64,000 nucleotides of DNA from Stutzerimonas stutzeri (GTDB lineage: Bacteria; Pseudomonadota; Gammaproteobacteria; Pseudomonadales; Pseudomonadaceae), in the NCBI RefSeq assembly GCF_024448985.1, contig NZ_JAMOII010000006.1:1-64000 (forward strand), in the 5' to 3' direction. This document shows, in pieces, positions 9,242-19,190 of the stretch (position 1 is its first letter; each line of letters opens with the position of its first letter). Both the position numbers and the translations under genes were made by a program. The notes under the pieces are model-generated. The model saw only the letters and a list, made by a program, of their open reading frames with translations. It had not been told where the DNA came from and ran no database searches.

Positions 9242-10929
9242 TGCAACCTGATTTCTGGAACGACAAACGACCCGCCGGTGTGCCCAATGACGTCGACATG
9301 GGCGGGTTCCGCTCGGTGGTGGAGGTGTTCGAGCGCTCCTGCAAGACTCATGCGAACCGCCCCGCATTCAGCAATATGGGCGTAACGCTCACTTTCGCTG
9401 ACCTCGATCGTTACTCGGCGGCCTTTGCGGGCTGGTTGCAGAATCATACGGATCTGCGGCCGGGGGATCGCATCGCGGTCCAGATGCCCAACCTCCTGCA
9501 GTATCCGATCGCCGTTTTCGGTGCCCTGCGTGCTGGGCTGATTGTGGTCAACACCAACCCGCTGTACACCGCGCGGGAGATGCGCCACCAGTTTCAGGAT
9601 TCCGGCGCGCGGGCGCTGGTTTATCTCAATACCTTCGGCAAGCTAGTGCAGGAGGTGCTGCCTGATACCAGCATCGAAGTGCTTATCGAGGCGCGGATCG
9701 GCGACATGCTGCCCTCCTTCAAAGGCCTGCTGGTCAATGCCGCCGTCAAGCATGTGAAGAAGATGGTGCCGGCCTACAGCCTGCCTCAGGCGGTGTCGTT
9801 CAAGCATGTGCTGCGCGACGGTGCCCGCCACAGCCTGAAGCCGGTTCCGCTGACGCTCGACGACGTCGCGGTACTGCAATACACCGGCGGTACCACTGGC
9901 GTTGCCAAAGGCGCGATGCTCACCCACGGCAATCTGGTCGCCAACATGCGTCAGGCACATGCCAACATGCAGCAGCTCGGCGACGACGGCCATCCGATCA
10001 TCAAGGAAGGGCAGGAGGTGATGATCGCGCCGCTGCCGCTGTACCACATCTATGCATTCACGGTGAATTGCATGTGCATGATGGTGACCGGCAACCACAA
10101 CGTGCTGATCACCAATCCGCGGGACATCGACGGCTTCGTCAAGGAGCTGCAGAAGTGGCAGTTCACGGCCTTCCTCGGATTGAACACCCTGTTCGTCGCG
10201 CTCATGTCGCATCCGGAATTCAAGAAGATCGACTTCTCCTCGCTCAAAGGCACCAACTCCGGCGGTACCGCACTGGTATCGTCCGTGGCCGAGCGCTGGA
10301 AGAGCCTGACCGGCGTCACCGTGACCGAGGGCTACGGCCTGACCGAAACGTCACCCGTGGTTTGCGCTAACCCCCACGGAGACAAATCGCGTCTGGGCAC
10401 TGTCGGCCTGCCAGTACCGGGCACGGCGCTGAAGGTCATCGACGACGAGGGCATCGAACTCCCCACCGGGGAACGCGGCGAGTTATGCGTTCAGGGCCCG
10501 CAGGTAATGAAGGGCTATTGGCAGCGACCGGAAGCCACCGCCGAAGTGCTCGATAACCAGGGCTGGCTGAAGACCGGCGACATCGCGGTGATCGACCCTG
10601 ATGGTTTCGTGCGTATCGTCGATCGCAAGAAAGATCTGATCATCGTTTCCGGTTTCAATGTCTATCCGAACGAGATCGAAGACGTGGTCATGGCGCATCC
10701 AAAGGTGGCCGCCTGTGCCGCGATCGGTGTTCCCGACGAGAAGTCAGGGGAGGCGGTGAAGCTGTTCGTGGTGCGCAGCGATACCAGCCTGACGGTCGAA
10801 GAGCTGCAGGCCTACTGCCGGGAAAACTTCACCGGTTACAAGGTCCCCCGGCATCTGGTCTTCCGCGACGCGCTGCCGATGACGCCGGTTGGCAAGATCC
10901 TGCGCCGGGAGCTGCGTGAGCAGGCCTGA
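9241..10929 (+). CDS. fadD1: long-chain fatty acid-CoA ligase FadD1
   Basis: AMP-forming ligase of 562 aa that activates exogenous fatty acids to acyl-CoA at the inner membrane for beta-oxidation. The P-loop motif YTGGTTGVAKGA is at about 214-225, GYGLTETSP at about 366, and the C-terminal hinge and lysine motifs follow (DRKKDLIIVSGFNVYPNEIED, then TPVGKILRREL). It is the first of two tandem paralogues, the usual Pseudomonas arrangement. A hairpin lies between the copies, so each probably has its own transcript. Confidence 0.95.
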   Translation: MQPDFWNDKRPAGVPNDVDMGGFRSVVEVFERSCKTHANRPAFSNMGVTLTFADLDRYSAAFAGWLQNHTDLRPGDRIAVQMPNLLQYPIAVFGALRAGLIVVNTNPLYTAREMRHQFQDSGARALVYLNTFGKLVQEVLPDTSIEVLIEARIGDMLPSFKGLLVNAAVKHVKKMVPAYSLPQAVSFKHVLRDGARHSLKPVPLTLDDVAVLQYTGGTTGVAKGAMLTHGNLVANMRQAHANMQQLGDDGHPIIKEGQEVMIAPLPLYHIYAFTVNCMCMMVTGNHNVLITNPRDIDGFVKELQKWQFTAFLGLNTLFVALMSHPEFKKIDFSSLKGTNSGGTALVSSVAERWKSLTGVTVTEGYGLTETSPVVCANPHGDKSRLGTVGLPVPGTALKVIDDEGIELPTGERGELCVQGPQVMKGYWQRPEATAEVLDNQGWLKTGDIAVIDPDGFVRIVDRKKDLIIVSGFNVYPNEIEDVVMAHPKVAACAAIGVPDEKSGEAVKLFVVRSDTSLTVEELQAYCRENFTGYKVPRHLVFRDALPMTPVGKILRRELREQA

Positions 10930-10955
10930 GATCACGACTTTGTGCCACGCAGCGG

Positions 10956-10981
10956 GTGACTGATCGCTCGTGATCAGTCAC
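10956..10981 (+). terminator. probable terminator after fadD1
   Basis: A perfect 10-bp stem (GTGACTGATC / GATCAGTCAC) with a 6-nt loop is followed by TTTGTGTCGTTTTA. The T tract is interrupted, so efficiency is uncertain. Confidence 0.6.
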
Positions 10982-11136
10982 TTTGTGTCGTTTTATCCAG
11001 TCGCGGCCACTGTTCGGCCTGTGCCAAAGCTGCTAACCTCGGGCCGCTTTTTGACCGGAAAACCGGGTACAAAAATTAACAAAACACAACAAAACAGCTG
11101 CTATATGCAGTGAAGCTGTCGCTGAGGAGTGGGGTC

Positions 11137-12825
11137 ATGACCGATAACTTCTGGAAGGATAAATATCCTGTCGGGGTCGAGAGCGAAATCAATCCCGATG
11201 AGTTCCAGAACATCCAGGCAGTGCTGAAACAGTCCTGTGAGCGTTTCGCGGACAAACCGGCCTTCAGCAATCTCGGCAAGACCCTGACCTACAGTGAGCT
11301 GTACGCCCTGTCCGGCGAATTTGCCGCCTACCTTCAGCACAACACCGATCTGCAGCCGGGCGACCGGATAGCGGTGCAGCTGCCCAATCTGCTGCAATAT
11401 CCCGTCGTGGTATTCGGCGCCATGCGCGCCGGGCTGATCGTCGTCAACACCAACCCGCTGTATACCGCACGGGAAATGGAACATCAGTTCAACGACTCCG
11501 GCGCCAAAGCGCTGGTCTGCCTGGCCAACATGGCTCATCTGGCCGAAGAAGTGCTGCCCAAGACCGGCATCAGACACGTCGTCGTCACCGAAGTCGGTGA
11601 CATGCTGCCGACGGTCAAACGTCTGCTGGTCAATGCTGTGATCAAGCACGTGAAAAAGATGGTGCCCTCCTACAACCTGCCAAAGGCGGTCAAATTCAAC
11701 GACGCCATGGCCCTCGGCCGTGGTAAGGCGGTTCGAGAGTCCAATCCTGCCGGTGACGACATTGCCGTGCTGCAGTACACCGGCGGTACCACCGGCGTTG
11801 CCAAGGGTGCGATGCTGACCCACCGCAACATTGTCGCCAACATGCTGCAGTGCCGCGGTTTGATGGGCACGGAGCTGGGGGTCGGCTGTGAAACGATGGT
11901 TGCGCCGCTGCCGCTGTATCACATCTACGCGTTCACCTTTCATTGCATGACGATGATGCTGATCGGCGCACACAACGTGCTGATCACCAACCCGCGTGAC
12001 TTGCCGGCTTTCGTTAAGGATTTGGGCAAGTACCGCTTCAGCGGCTTCGTCGGGCTGAACACCCTGTTCGTGGCGCTGTGCAACAACGAAGATTTCCGCA
12101 AGCTGGACTTCTCTTCGCTGAAGGCAACCTTCTCCGGCGGTATGGCGCTGCAACAGGCAGCCGCCGAGCGCTGGCAACAGGTGACTGGCTGCTCCATCTG
12201 TGAAGGCTTCGGGATGACCGAAACCAGTCCGGTGGTATCGGTCAACCCGTTTGGCGGTATCCAGATCGGCACCATCGGCATCCCGATGCCATCCACCCTG
12301 TGCAAGGTCATCGACGACGAAGGTAATGACCTGCCGATCGGCGCGACGGGCGAGCTGTGTGTGAAAGGGCCGCAGGTGATGAAAGGCTACTGGCAGCGCC
12401 AGGAAGCCACCGACGAAGTTCTCAGCGCCGATGGTTGGCTGAAGACTGGCGATATCGGCATTATTCAGGAAGACGGCTATCTGCGGATCGTCGATCGCAA
12501 AAAGGACATGATTCTGGTGTCTGGCTTCAACGTCTATCCCAACGAACTTGAGGACGTACTCGCGACTCTGCCGGGCGTGATGCAGTGCGCTGCGATCGGG
12601 GTTCCGGACGACAAGTCCGGTGAGGCGATCAAGCTGTTCGTGGTGGTCAAGCCAGGCGAGAGCCTGACCAAGGAGCAGGTTATGCAGCACATGCATGACA
12701 ACGTAACGGGCTACAAGCGGCCCAAGGCCGTCGAGTTCCGAGACAGCCTGCCAACCACCAACGTCGGCAAGATTCTGCGTCGTGAATTGCGTGACGAGGA
12801 GTTGCGCAAGCTCGGCACGAAGTAA
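11137..12825 (+). CDS. fadD2: long-chain fatty acid-CoA ligase FadD2
   Basis: Second acyl-CoA ligase, 562 aa, colinear with FadD1 (YTGGTTGVAKGAMLTH at about 214-229, GFGMTETSPVV near 365, GKILRRELRDEELR near the C-terminus). The ATG at 11137 follows a GAGGAG ribosome binding site; an upstream in-frame GTG at 11110 is not needed. The leader near 11069-11097 is unusually A/C-rich (AACAAAACACAACAAAAC), a context sometimes bound by Hfq. The two ligases probably differ in chain-length preference or induction, as reported for other pseudomonads. Confidence 0.95.
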   Translation: MTDNFWKDKYPVGVESEINPDEFQNIQAVLKQSCERFADKPAFSNLGKTLTYSELYALSGEFAAYLQHNTDLQPGDRIAVQLPNLLQYPVVVFGAMRAGLIVVNTNPLYTAREMEHQFNDSGAKALVCLANMAHLAEEVLPKTGIRHVVVTEVGDMLPTVKRLLVNAVIKHVKKMVPSYNLPKAVKFNDAMALGRGKAVRESNPAGDDIAVLQYTGGTTGVAKGAMLTHRNIVANMLQCRGLMGTELGVGCETMVAPLPLYHIYAFTFHCMTMMLIGAHNVLITNPRDLPAFVKDLGKYRFSGFVGLNTLFVALCNNEDFRKLDFSSLKATFSGGMALQQAAAERWQQVTGCSICEGFGMTETSPVVSVNPFGGIQIGTIGIPMPSTLCKVIDDEGNDLPIGATGELCVKGPQVMKGYWQRQEATDEVLSADGWLKTGDIGIIQEDGYLRIVDRKKDMILVSGFNVYPNELEDVLATLPGVMQCAAIGVPDDKSGEAIKLFVVVKPGESLTKEQVMQHMHDNVTGYKRPKAVEFRDSLPTTNVGKILRRELRDEELRKLGTK

Positions 12826-12846
12826 CGCATCCGCCGGATAAAGGAA

Positions 12847-12870
12847 AGCCCCGCCGTTGCGGGGCTTTTC
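12847..12870 (+). terminator. rho-independent terminator after fadD2
   Basis: Stem AGCCCCGC / GCGGGGCT with a CGTT loop is followed by TTTCTTT. A textbook intrinsic terminator. Confidence 0.9.
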
Positions 12871-13214
12871 TTTATCCGCAGCGCTCGTCCGAACTCATCT
12901 GTTCCGAGCCCGTCGGTTTCGAGTTCACGCAACCCGACAAGCGGTGCTGCCGTCTGTCGCAAAGTTCGAACCGGGTCGATGTCGCCCCGGTCTAGGAGGC
13001 TATGGCCGCGTCCCGCTTTCCGGTCGTTGATCCCCAACCTGCCTCGCTATGTAACGCTGAAGCTGCAAGATCGTTTTGTAGATACGGTCTTGCAGGCGGC
13101 TTCGCTTTGCTATTCGCTGCTCGCCGGGTTTCAACGTCGGTCGTGCCGTAAGGGGACGATGGCGCACGCCATTCGCGGCCTGCCCATCAATCTCGTTGCA
13201 AGGATGAGTTACCC
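12871..13214. other. intergenic region before the M28 aminopeptidase
   Basis: About 340 bp with no convincing gene. AAGGA at 13199-13203 is the likely ribosome binding site of the gene at 13215. I see no strong palindrome or recognised operator. Confidence 0.4.
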
Positions 13215-14819
13215 ATGCAGAAAAAAAACAATGCACGTCGGGTAGTTGCTTCTCTCGCTCTAATCGCTTCCGCTTCAGCCCTGGCTGCGCCTTCTGCGGA
13301 AACGGCACGTTTCGATGAGTTATGGTCGCCCGGCAAGCCCGATTCCAGGGCTTGTCAGTCCCCTCTGCTGGTTGGCACGCCGCTGGGTCTGCCGCGCTGT
13401 ATGCAGGCCAGCAACATCATGAAGCACCTGGAGAATCTGCAGGACATCGCCGCGCTGAATCAGGGCAACCGGGCCTCTGGTCAGCCCGGCTACCAGGCCT
13501 CGGTGGATTACGTGCGCACGCACCTCGAGCGCGCCGGTTATGAAGTCAGGGTGCAGAGCTTCCCGTTCCTCGCTTTCTATCCGGCAGGCCCCGGCTCGTT
13601 GAATGCCGTGACGCCGCAACCGGTGCAATACACCTGGGAAGAAGACTTCACCTACGCCGACCAGACCGACCCGGGCAACGTCACCGCGCCAGTGGTTGCG
13701 GTGGACCTGTCGCTCGGCGCCGGCAATACCTCGACCAGCGGCTGCGAGGCGGCGGATTTCGCTGGCTTCCCGGCTGGCGCCATCGCATTGATGCAGCGTG
13801 GCACTTGCCCGTTCGGCGACAAGGCGACCAACGCGGCAGCGGCGGGCGCGTCCGGCGCAATTATCTTCAACCAGGGCGATACCGAAGATCGCAAGGGGCT
13901 GATGGCCGCCACGCTCGGTGAGGACTATCAAGGCGGTATCCCGGTCCTGTTTTCGACCTACGACCTCGGTGTCGCCTGGGCGGGTACCGAAGGCCTGCAG
14001 ATGAGCATGAACGTTGACGTGGTGCGCGAGCAGACCGAGACCTTTAACGTGCTGGCCGAAACCCGTCGGGGCAACCCCAACAACGTCATCGTGGTTGGCG
14101 CGCATCTGGACTCCGTATTCGAGGGGGCCGGCGTCAATGATAACGGCTCGGGCAGTGCCGCTTTGCTGGAAATGGCGGTATTGATGGGCAAGGCGCATCC
14201 GTTGAACAAGGTGCGCTTCGCCTGGTGGGGTGCGGAAGAGTCGGGTCTGGTCGGTTCGACGTATTACGTTAATCAGTTGCCGGACGAGGAGAAACAGCGA
14301 ATCAAGGCGTACCTGAACGTGGACATGATCGGCTCGCCGAACTACGCTAACTTCATCTACGACGGTGACGGCTCGGATTTCGGCCTGCAAGGCCCGCCCG
14401 GCTCGGCGGCGATCGAGCGTCTGTTCCGCTCCTACTTCCAGCTGCGCAACGAGCCGTCCGAAGGCACCGAGATCGACTTCCGTTCCGACTATGCGCAGTT
14501 CTTCGATGACGGCATCGCCTTCGGTGGTTTGTTCACCGGCGCCGAAGACATCAAGAGCCAGGAGCAGGCGCAGCGTTACGGCGGTACGGCGGGGCAGTCG
14601 TTCGATCCGTGCTACCACACCGAATGCGACAACCTCGGCAATATCTCCACCGAGGCGCTGGAGCTGCACGGCGATGCGCTGGCCTTCGCCACCAGCTGGC
14701 TGTCGCTGTCGACCAAGATGGTCGACGACGAGATTGCTGCCGCAGCCGAGCAGAGCATAGGCACCATGCGCATTCAGCAGGTTCAGGAAAGGTCTCGCTG
14801 GGGCCTTTGGATCAAGTAA
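13215..14819 (+). CDS. secreted M28 zinc aminopeptidase (PaAP-like)
   Basis: Secreted metallo-aminopeptidase of 534 aa, similar in layout to the P. aeruginosa leucine aminopeptidase PaAP. A Sec signal peptide covers residues 1-25. A protease-associated (PA) domain covers roughly 150-280 (CPFGDKATNAAAAGASGAI). The M28 catalytic domain follows with its metal ligands visible: His in GAHLDS, Asp in NDNGSG, the Glu pair in WWGAEESGL, Asp in NVDMIG, and His in CYHTEC flanked by a probable disulphide. It is monocistronic, with a hairpin after the stop. Confidence 0.92.
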   Translation: MQKKNNARRVVASLALIASASALAAPSAETARFDELWSPGKPDSRACQSPLLVGTPLGLPRCMQASNIMKHLENLQDIAALNQGNRASGQPGYQASVDYVRTHLERAGYEVRVQSFPFLAFYPAGPGSLNAVTPQPVQYTWEEDFTYADQTDPGNVTAPVVAVDLSLGAGNTSTSGCEAADFAGFPAGAIALMQRGTCPFGDKATNAAAAGASGAIIFNQGDTEDRKGLMAATLGEDYQGGIPVLFSTYDLGVAWAGTEGLQMSMNVDVVREQTETFNVLAETRRGNPNNVIVVGAHLDSVFEGAGVNDNGSGSAALLEMAVLMGKAHPLNKVRFAWWGAEESGLVGSTYYVNQLPDEEKQRIKAYLNVDMIGSPNYANFIYDGDGSDFGLQGPPGSAAIERLFRSYFQLRNEPSEGTEIDFRSDYAQFFDDGIAFGGLFTGAEDIKSQEQAQRYGGTAGQSFDPCYHTECDNLGNISTEALELHGDALAFATSWLSLSTKMVDDEIAAAAEQSIGTMRIQQVQERSRWGLWIK

Positions 14820-14829
14820 GCGCGTAACC

Positions 14830-14855
14830 CCGCGCCGATTCGTCGGCGCGGTTTC
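14830..14855 (+). terminator. hairpin after the aminopeptidase gene
   Basis: Stem CCGCGCCGA / TCGGCGCGG with a 4-nt loop is followed by TTTCTC. A likely intrinsic terminator with a short T run. Confidence 0.65.
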
Positions 14856-14947
14856 TCCCGTTCGGTCATCCAGCGCCCGATCCGCCTACGGCCAGCCGGC
14901 CAAATCTGCGACAATCGCCGTCCTCACGAAATCGCTTACGGCTGTCC

Positions 14948-17900
14948 ATGACCGACGCAACGCCCGCTTTCGACACCCTGCACAAAAATCTCGACCAGGC
15001 CTTCAGCGCCGACCGCCATCGCCTGCGCCGGCAGTTGCATGAACTGAGAAAAAAGCCAGACGAGGGCAAGCTCGCGCAGTGGCTCGAACGCTTCCAGGCC
15101 TCGGCCGCTAAGGTCGAGGCGCGGCGGCAGAGCGTGCCGGCCATCCGTTACGACGATGCCCTGCCTATCGCCGCCAAGCGCGACGAGATCAAGGCCGCGC
15201 TGGAGAAGCACCAGGTGCTGGTGATCGCCGGCGAAACTGGCTCGGGCAAGACAACCCAGCTGCCGAAGATCTGCCTGGAAATCGGTCGTGGCGTGCATGG
15301 GCTGATCGGCCATACCCAGCCGCGCCGCCTGGCAGCCCGCAGCGTTGCCACGCGCGTGGCCGAGGAAATCGGTACGCCGCTGGGCGAGCTGGTGGGCTAT
15401 CAGGTGCGCTTCGAGGACCAGAGCACCGACAGCACCCTGATCAAGCTGATGACCGACGGCATCCTGCTGGCTGAAACTCAGCACGACCGCTTTCTGGAAA
15501 AGTACGACACCATCATCGTCGACGAGGCCCACGAGCGGTCGCTGAACATCGACTTCCTGCTGGGCTTCCTAAAGACGCTGCTGCCGCGCCGGCCGGACCT
15601 GAAGGTCATCATCACCTCGGCGACCATCGATCTGGAGCGCTTCAGCAAGCACTTCAATGACGCCCCGATCATCGAGGTCTCCGGGCGCACCTATCCGGTG
15701 GACACCTGGTATCGCCCGCTGGCAGCCGAGACCGACGAGGACGGCAACCGCGTCGAGGACGACCTGACCGTCGACCAGGGCATTCTCGCCGCGCTGGATG
15801 AAATCGAAGCCCACGAGAAGTCCGTCAGCAAGCGCCCCGGCGACGTGCTGGTGTTCCTCCCCGGCGAGCGCGAGATTCGCGATGCCGCCGAAATGCTGCG
15901 CAAGGCCACCCTGCGCTTCACCGAGGTGCTGCCGCTGTATGCGCGCCTGACGCCGGGCGAGCAGCAGAAAATCTTCAAGCCCGCCGCTGGCCGCAAGATC
16001 GTGTTGGCCACCAACGTCGCCGAAACCTCGCTGACCGTGCCGGGCATCCGCTACGTGATCGATTCCGGCACCGCGCGTATCAGCCGCTACAGCTACCGCG
16101 CCAAGGTCCAGCGTCTGCCCATCGAGGCGGTATCCCAGGCCAGCGCCAACCAGCGCAAGGGCCGCTGCGGGCGGGTCGAGCCGGGTATCTGCATTCGCCT
16201 GTACAGCGAGGAGGATTTTCTCTCCCGCCCCGAATTCACCGACCCGGAGATCCTGCGCACCAACCTCGCCGCGGTGATCCTGCAGATGTTGCACCTGCGC
16301 CTGGGCGATATTCAGGACTTTCCCTTTATCGAGCCGCCGGACGGTAAGGCCATCAGCGACGGCTTCAACCTGTTGCAGGAGCTCTCGGCGGTCAATCGCG
16401 AGAACCAGCTGACGCCGCTCGGTCGCCAGCTGGCGCGCCTGCCCATCGATCCGCGGCTGGGTCGCATGCTGCTGGAAGCCGCGCAGCAAGGTAGCTTGGC
16501 TGAGGTGCTGATCGTCGCCAGTGCGCTCTCGGTACAGGACGTGCGCGAGCGCCCGGCCGATCGCCAGCAGCAGGCCGATCAGGCGCACGCGCAGTGGAAG
16601 GACCCGGATTCGGACTTCGCCGCGCTGATCAACCTCTGGCGCGGCTTCGAAGAGAAGCGTCAGGAACTGGGCTCCAACCCGTTGCGTACCTGGTGCCGGA
16701 AAAACTTCCTCAACTACCTGCGGCTGCGCGAGTGGCGCGATGCCCACCGCCAGCTCACTCTGATCGCCCGTGAGCTCAAGCTGGGCGCTAGCAAGGCCCC
16801 GGAAGCTGCTATGCCATCACCCTCCAAGGGCCGAAAAGCAGCCGAGCAGATCACGCCGACCACTGATACCAAGGTCAACGTGGTCCTCCGCCAGCAGGCC
16901 GAGGCTAGCGAAGCCGCACAGAAGGCCAAGGGCTACGCCGCGGTGCACAAGGCGATCCTCTCCGGCTTGCTCAGCCAGATCGGCCACAAGACCGAGGAGG
17001 GCGATTTCCTTGGCGCGCGCCAGCGGCGCTTCTGGGTGCATCCATCCAGCGTGATTGGGCGTAAAAAGCCCAACTGGATCATGGCCGCCGAGCTGGTGGA
17101 AACCACCAAGCTGTTCGCCCGGATGGTGGCAAAGATCGAGCCTGAGTGGATCGAGCCGCTGGCCGGCCACCTGATCAAGAAGAACCACTTCGAGCCGCAC
17201 TGGGAAAAGAAGCGTGGCCAGGTGGTGGCCTACGAGCAGATCACGCTCTACGGTCTGATCGTGGTCGGCAAGCGCCCGGTGCACTACGGCCCGATCGACC
17301 CGCAGGCGGCGCGCGAGCTGTTCATCCGCGAAGGCCTCGTGCGCGGAGAAATTACCAGTCGCGCCCGCGCGCTTTCCGCCAACCGTGAACTGCTCGAGCG
17401 CATGGACGAACTGGAAGCCAAGGCTCGCCGCCGCGACATTCTGGCCGACGAGGAAACCCTGTTCGGCTACTACGATGCGCGGCTGCCCGCCGATATCTAC
17501 CAGACCGCCAGCTTCGACAACTGGTACAAGCGCGAAAGCCAGAAGAACCCGCAATTGCTGGTCATGCGCGAGGAAGACGTGCTGGCCCGCGAGGCCCGCG
17601 AAGTCACCGCTGCGCAGTACCCCGATACCCTGCGTATCGGCGAGCTGCAATTGTCGTTGGATTACCACTTCGAGCCCAACCACCCGCGCGACGGCGTGAC
17701 CCTGCGCGTGCCGGCGCCGCTGCTGCCGCAACTGCGCCGTGAGCGGCTGGACTGGCTGGTGCCGGGCCTGATCGAGGCCAAGGCCGTGGCGCTGGTGCGC
17801 AACCTGCCCAAGGCGATTCGCAAGAACTTCGTGCCGGTGCCGGATTTTGTCGGCGCGGCGCTGGCGAAGATTACCTTCGGCGAGGGTTCGCTACCCGAGG

Positions 17901-18985
17901 CGCTGGGTCGTGAACTGCTGCGCATGACCGGCGCGCGCGTGCCGGAAGAAGCTTGGCACGACGCGGCTACGGGGCTCGACAGCCATTTGAAGATGAACAT
18001 CGAAGTGGTCGATGCCCGTGGCAAATTCCTCGGCGAAGGCCGCGACTTGGCAGAACTTACCGCTCGATTCAGTGAGGCCAGCCAGGCCGCGCTGGCGCCC
18101 CCCCAGCAGAAGGCCGAGCAGAAGCCGGTTGAGGCCAAGGGCTTTGCTCAGGTGGCGGAGAAGACCCAGGCGAAGATGGCGGGGTTGTCCATGACCGTTT
18201 ACCCGGCGTTGGTGGAAGAGCGTGGCGTGGTCAAGGAGGGGCGCTTCCCGACCCAGGCCGAGGCCGACTACCAACACCGCCGCGCCCTGCAGCGCCTGCT
18301 GCTGCAGCAACTGTCCGAGCCGGCCAAATACCTGCGCAACAAGCTGCCAGGACTTACAGAGCTGGGCCTGCTCTATCGCGACATGGGCAAGGTCGATGCG
18401 TTGGTTGAGGACATCCTGCTGGCGAGTCTGGACAGCTGCGTCCTCGACGGCGAAACCCAGCTACCGCGCGAAGGCGCTGCCCTAGCCGCGCTGGCCGGGA
18501 AAAAACGCGGCGAATGGACCGGCCACGCCGAGCGCCTGGCGCGCCTGGTGCTGGATATCCTCAAGCTCTGGCACGGCCTTCAGAAGCACTTCAAGGGCAA
18601 GATCGACTTGGCCCAGGCCGTGGCGCTCAACGATATCAAGGCGCAACTCGCTAACCTGATTTATGCAGGTTTCGTCCGCGACACGCCCGCCGAATGGCTG
18701 AAGGAATACCCGAGGTATCTGAAGGCCATCGAGCAGCGTTTCGAGAAGATCGGCGCGCAGCTACAGCGTGATCGCGTCTGGTCTGGCGAACTTGCAGGGT
18801 ACTGGGAGCAGTACCAGGCGCGGCTGAAGAAGCACCAGCAGGAAGGCAAGCGCGACCCGGAGCTGACCCTGTATCGCTGGATGCTGGAGGAGTACCGCGT
18901 TTCGCTCTGGGCGCAGCAGCTCGGGACGAAAATGCCGGCTTCGGACAAGCGGCTGAGCAAACAGTGGAGCCAGGTCGAGCCCTAG
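14948..18985 (+). CDS. hrpA: ATP-dependent RNA helicase HrpA (DEAH box)
   Basis: Very large DEAH/RHA-type helicase of 1345 aa, similar in length to E. coli HrpA (1300 aa), implicated in mRNA processing and rescue of collided ribosomes. Walker A (GETGSGKTTQ) is at about 95-104, DEAH at about 192-195, SAT in ITSATIDLERF near 220, and motif VI (QRKGRCGRVEPG) near 400. Helicase-associated and OB-fold regions follow, then the long DUF3418-type C-terminal part typical of HrpA. It is preceded by the aminopeptidase terminator and followed by REP-like palindromes, so it is monocistronic. Confidence 0.96.
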   Translation: MTDATPAFDTLHKNLDQAFSADRHRLRRQLHELRKKPDEGKLAQWLERFQASAAKVEARRQSVPAIRYDDALPIAAKRDEIKAALEKHQVLVIAGETGSGKTTQLPKICLEIGRGVHGLIGHTQPRRLAARSVATRVAEEIGTPLGELVGYQVRFEDQSTDSTLIKLMTDGILLAETQHDRFLEKYDTIIVDEAHERSLNIDFLLGFLKTLLPRRPDLKVIITSATIDLERFSKHFNDAPIIEVSGRTYPVDTWYRPLAAETDEDGNRVEDDLTVDQGILAALDEIEAHEKSVSKRPGDVLVFLPGEREIRDAAEMLRKATLRFTEVLPLYARLTPGEQQKIFKPAAGRKIVLATNVAETSLTVPGIRYVIDSGTARISRYSYRAKVQRLPIEAVSQASANQRKGRCGRVEPGICIRLYSEEDFLSRPEFTDPEILRTNLAAVILQMLHLRLGDIQDFPFIEPPDGKAISDGFNLLQELSAVNRENQLTPLGRQLARLPIDPRLGRMLLEAAQQGSLAEVLIVASALSVQDVRERPADRQQQADQAHAQWKDPDSDFAALINLWRGFEEKRQELGSNPLRTWCRKNFLNYLRLREWRDAHRQLTLIARELKLGASKAPEAAMPSPSKGRKAAEQITPTTDTKVNVVLRQQAEASEAAQKAKGYAAVHKAILSGLLSQIGHKTEEGDFLGARQRRFWVHPSSVIGRKKPNWIMAAELVETTKLFARMVAKIEPEWIEPLAGHLIKKNHFEPHWEKKRGQVVAYEQITLYGLIVVGKRPVHYGPIDPQAARELFIREGLVRGEITSRARALSANRELLERMDELEAKARRRDILADEETLFGYYDARLPADIYQTASFDNWYKRESQKNPQLLVMREEDVLAREAREVTAAQYPDTLRIGELQLSLDYHFEPNHPRDGVTLRVPAPLLPQLRRERLDWLVPGLIEAKAVALVRNLPKAIRKNFVPVPDFVGAALAKITFGEGSLPEALGRELLRMTGARVPEEAWHDAATGLDSHLKMNIEVVDARGKFLGEGRDLAELTARFSEASQAALAPPQQKAEQKPVEAKGFAQVAEKTQAKMAGLSMTVYPALVEERGVVKEGRFPTQAEADYQHRRALQRLLLQQLSEPAKYLRNKLPGLTELGLLYRDMGKVDALVEDILLASLDSCVLDGETQLPREGAALAALAGKKRGEWTGHAERLARLVLDILKLWHGLQKHFKGKIDLAQAVALNDIKAQLANLIYAGFVRDTPAEWLKEYPRYLKAIEQRFEKIGAQLQRDRVWSGELAGYWEQYQARLKKHQQEGKRDPELTLYRWMLEEYRVSLWAQQLGTKMPASDKRLSKQWSQVEP

Positions 18986-19008
18986 GTTCCGTCAAGCCTG
19001 TGCAATCC

Positions 19009-19103
19009 TAGGCCGAATAATTCGGCTCTACGGAAAACGGTCGCGACGGATCGGGTCTTTTCGGGTAGGCCGCAAGCTTGTAGGGCCGAACTTGTTCGGC
19101 CTA
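19009..19103. repeat. pair of GGCCGAA-type palindromes
   Basis: TAGGCCGAATAATTCGGCT (from 19009) and TAGGGCCGAACTTGTTCGG (from 19081) are two copies of a short palindrome spaced about 70 bp apart. The same family reappears at 62130-62217. Placed after hrpA, they could form transcript-end hairpins. Confidence 0.7.
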
Positions 19104-19190
19104 TACCAATTCGCAAATAAATAAAGCGGCTCGCGCGCTTCAATAACTTAGCCTGAGCCGTCAACGTGCCCAGCCTGCTACCCACTGGAT

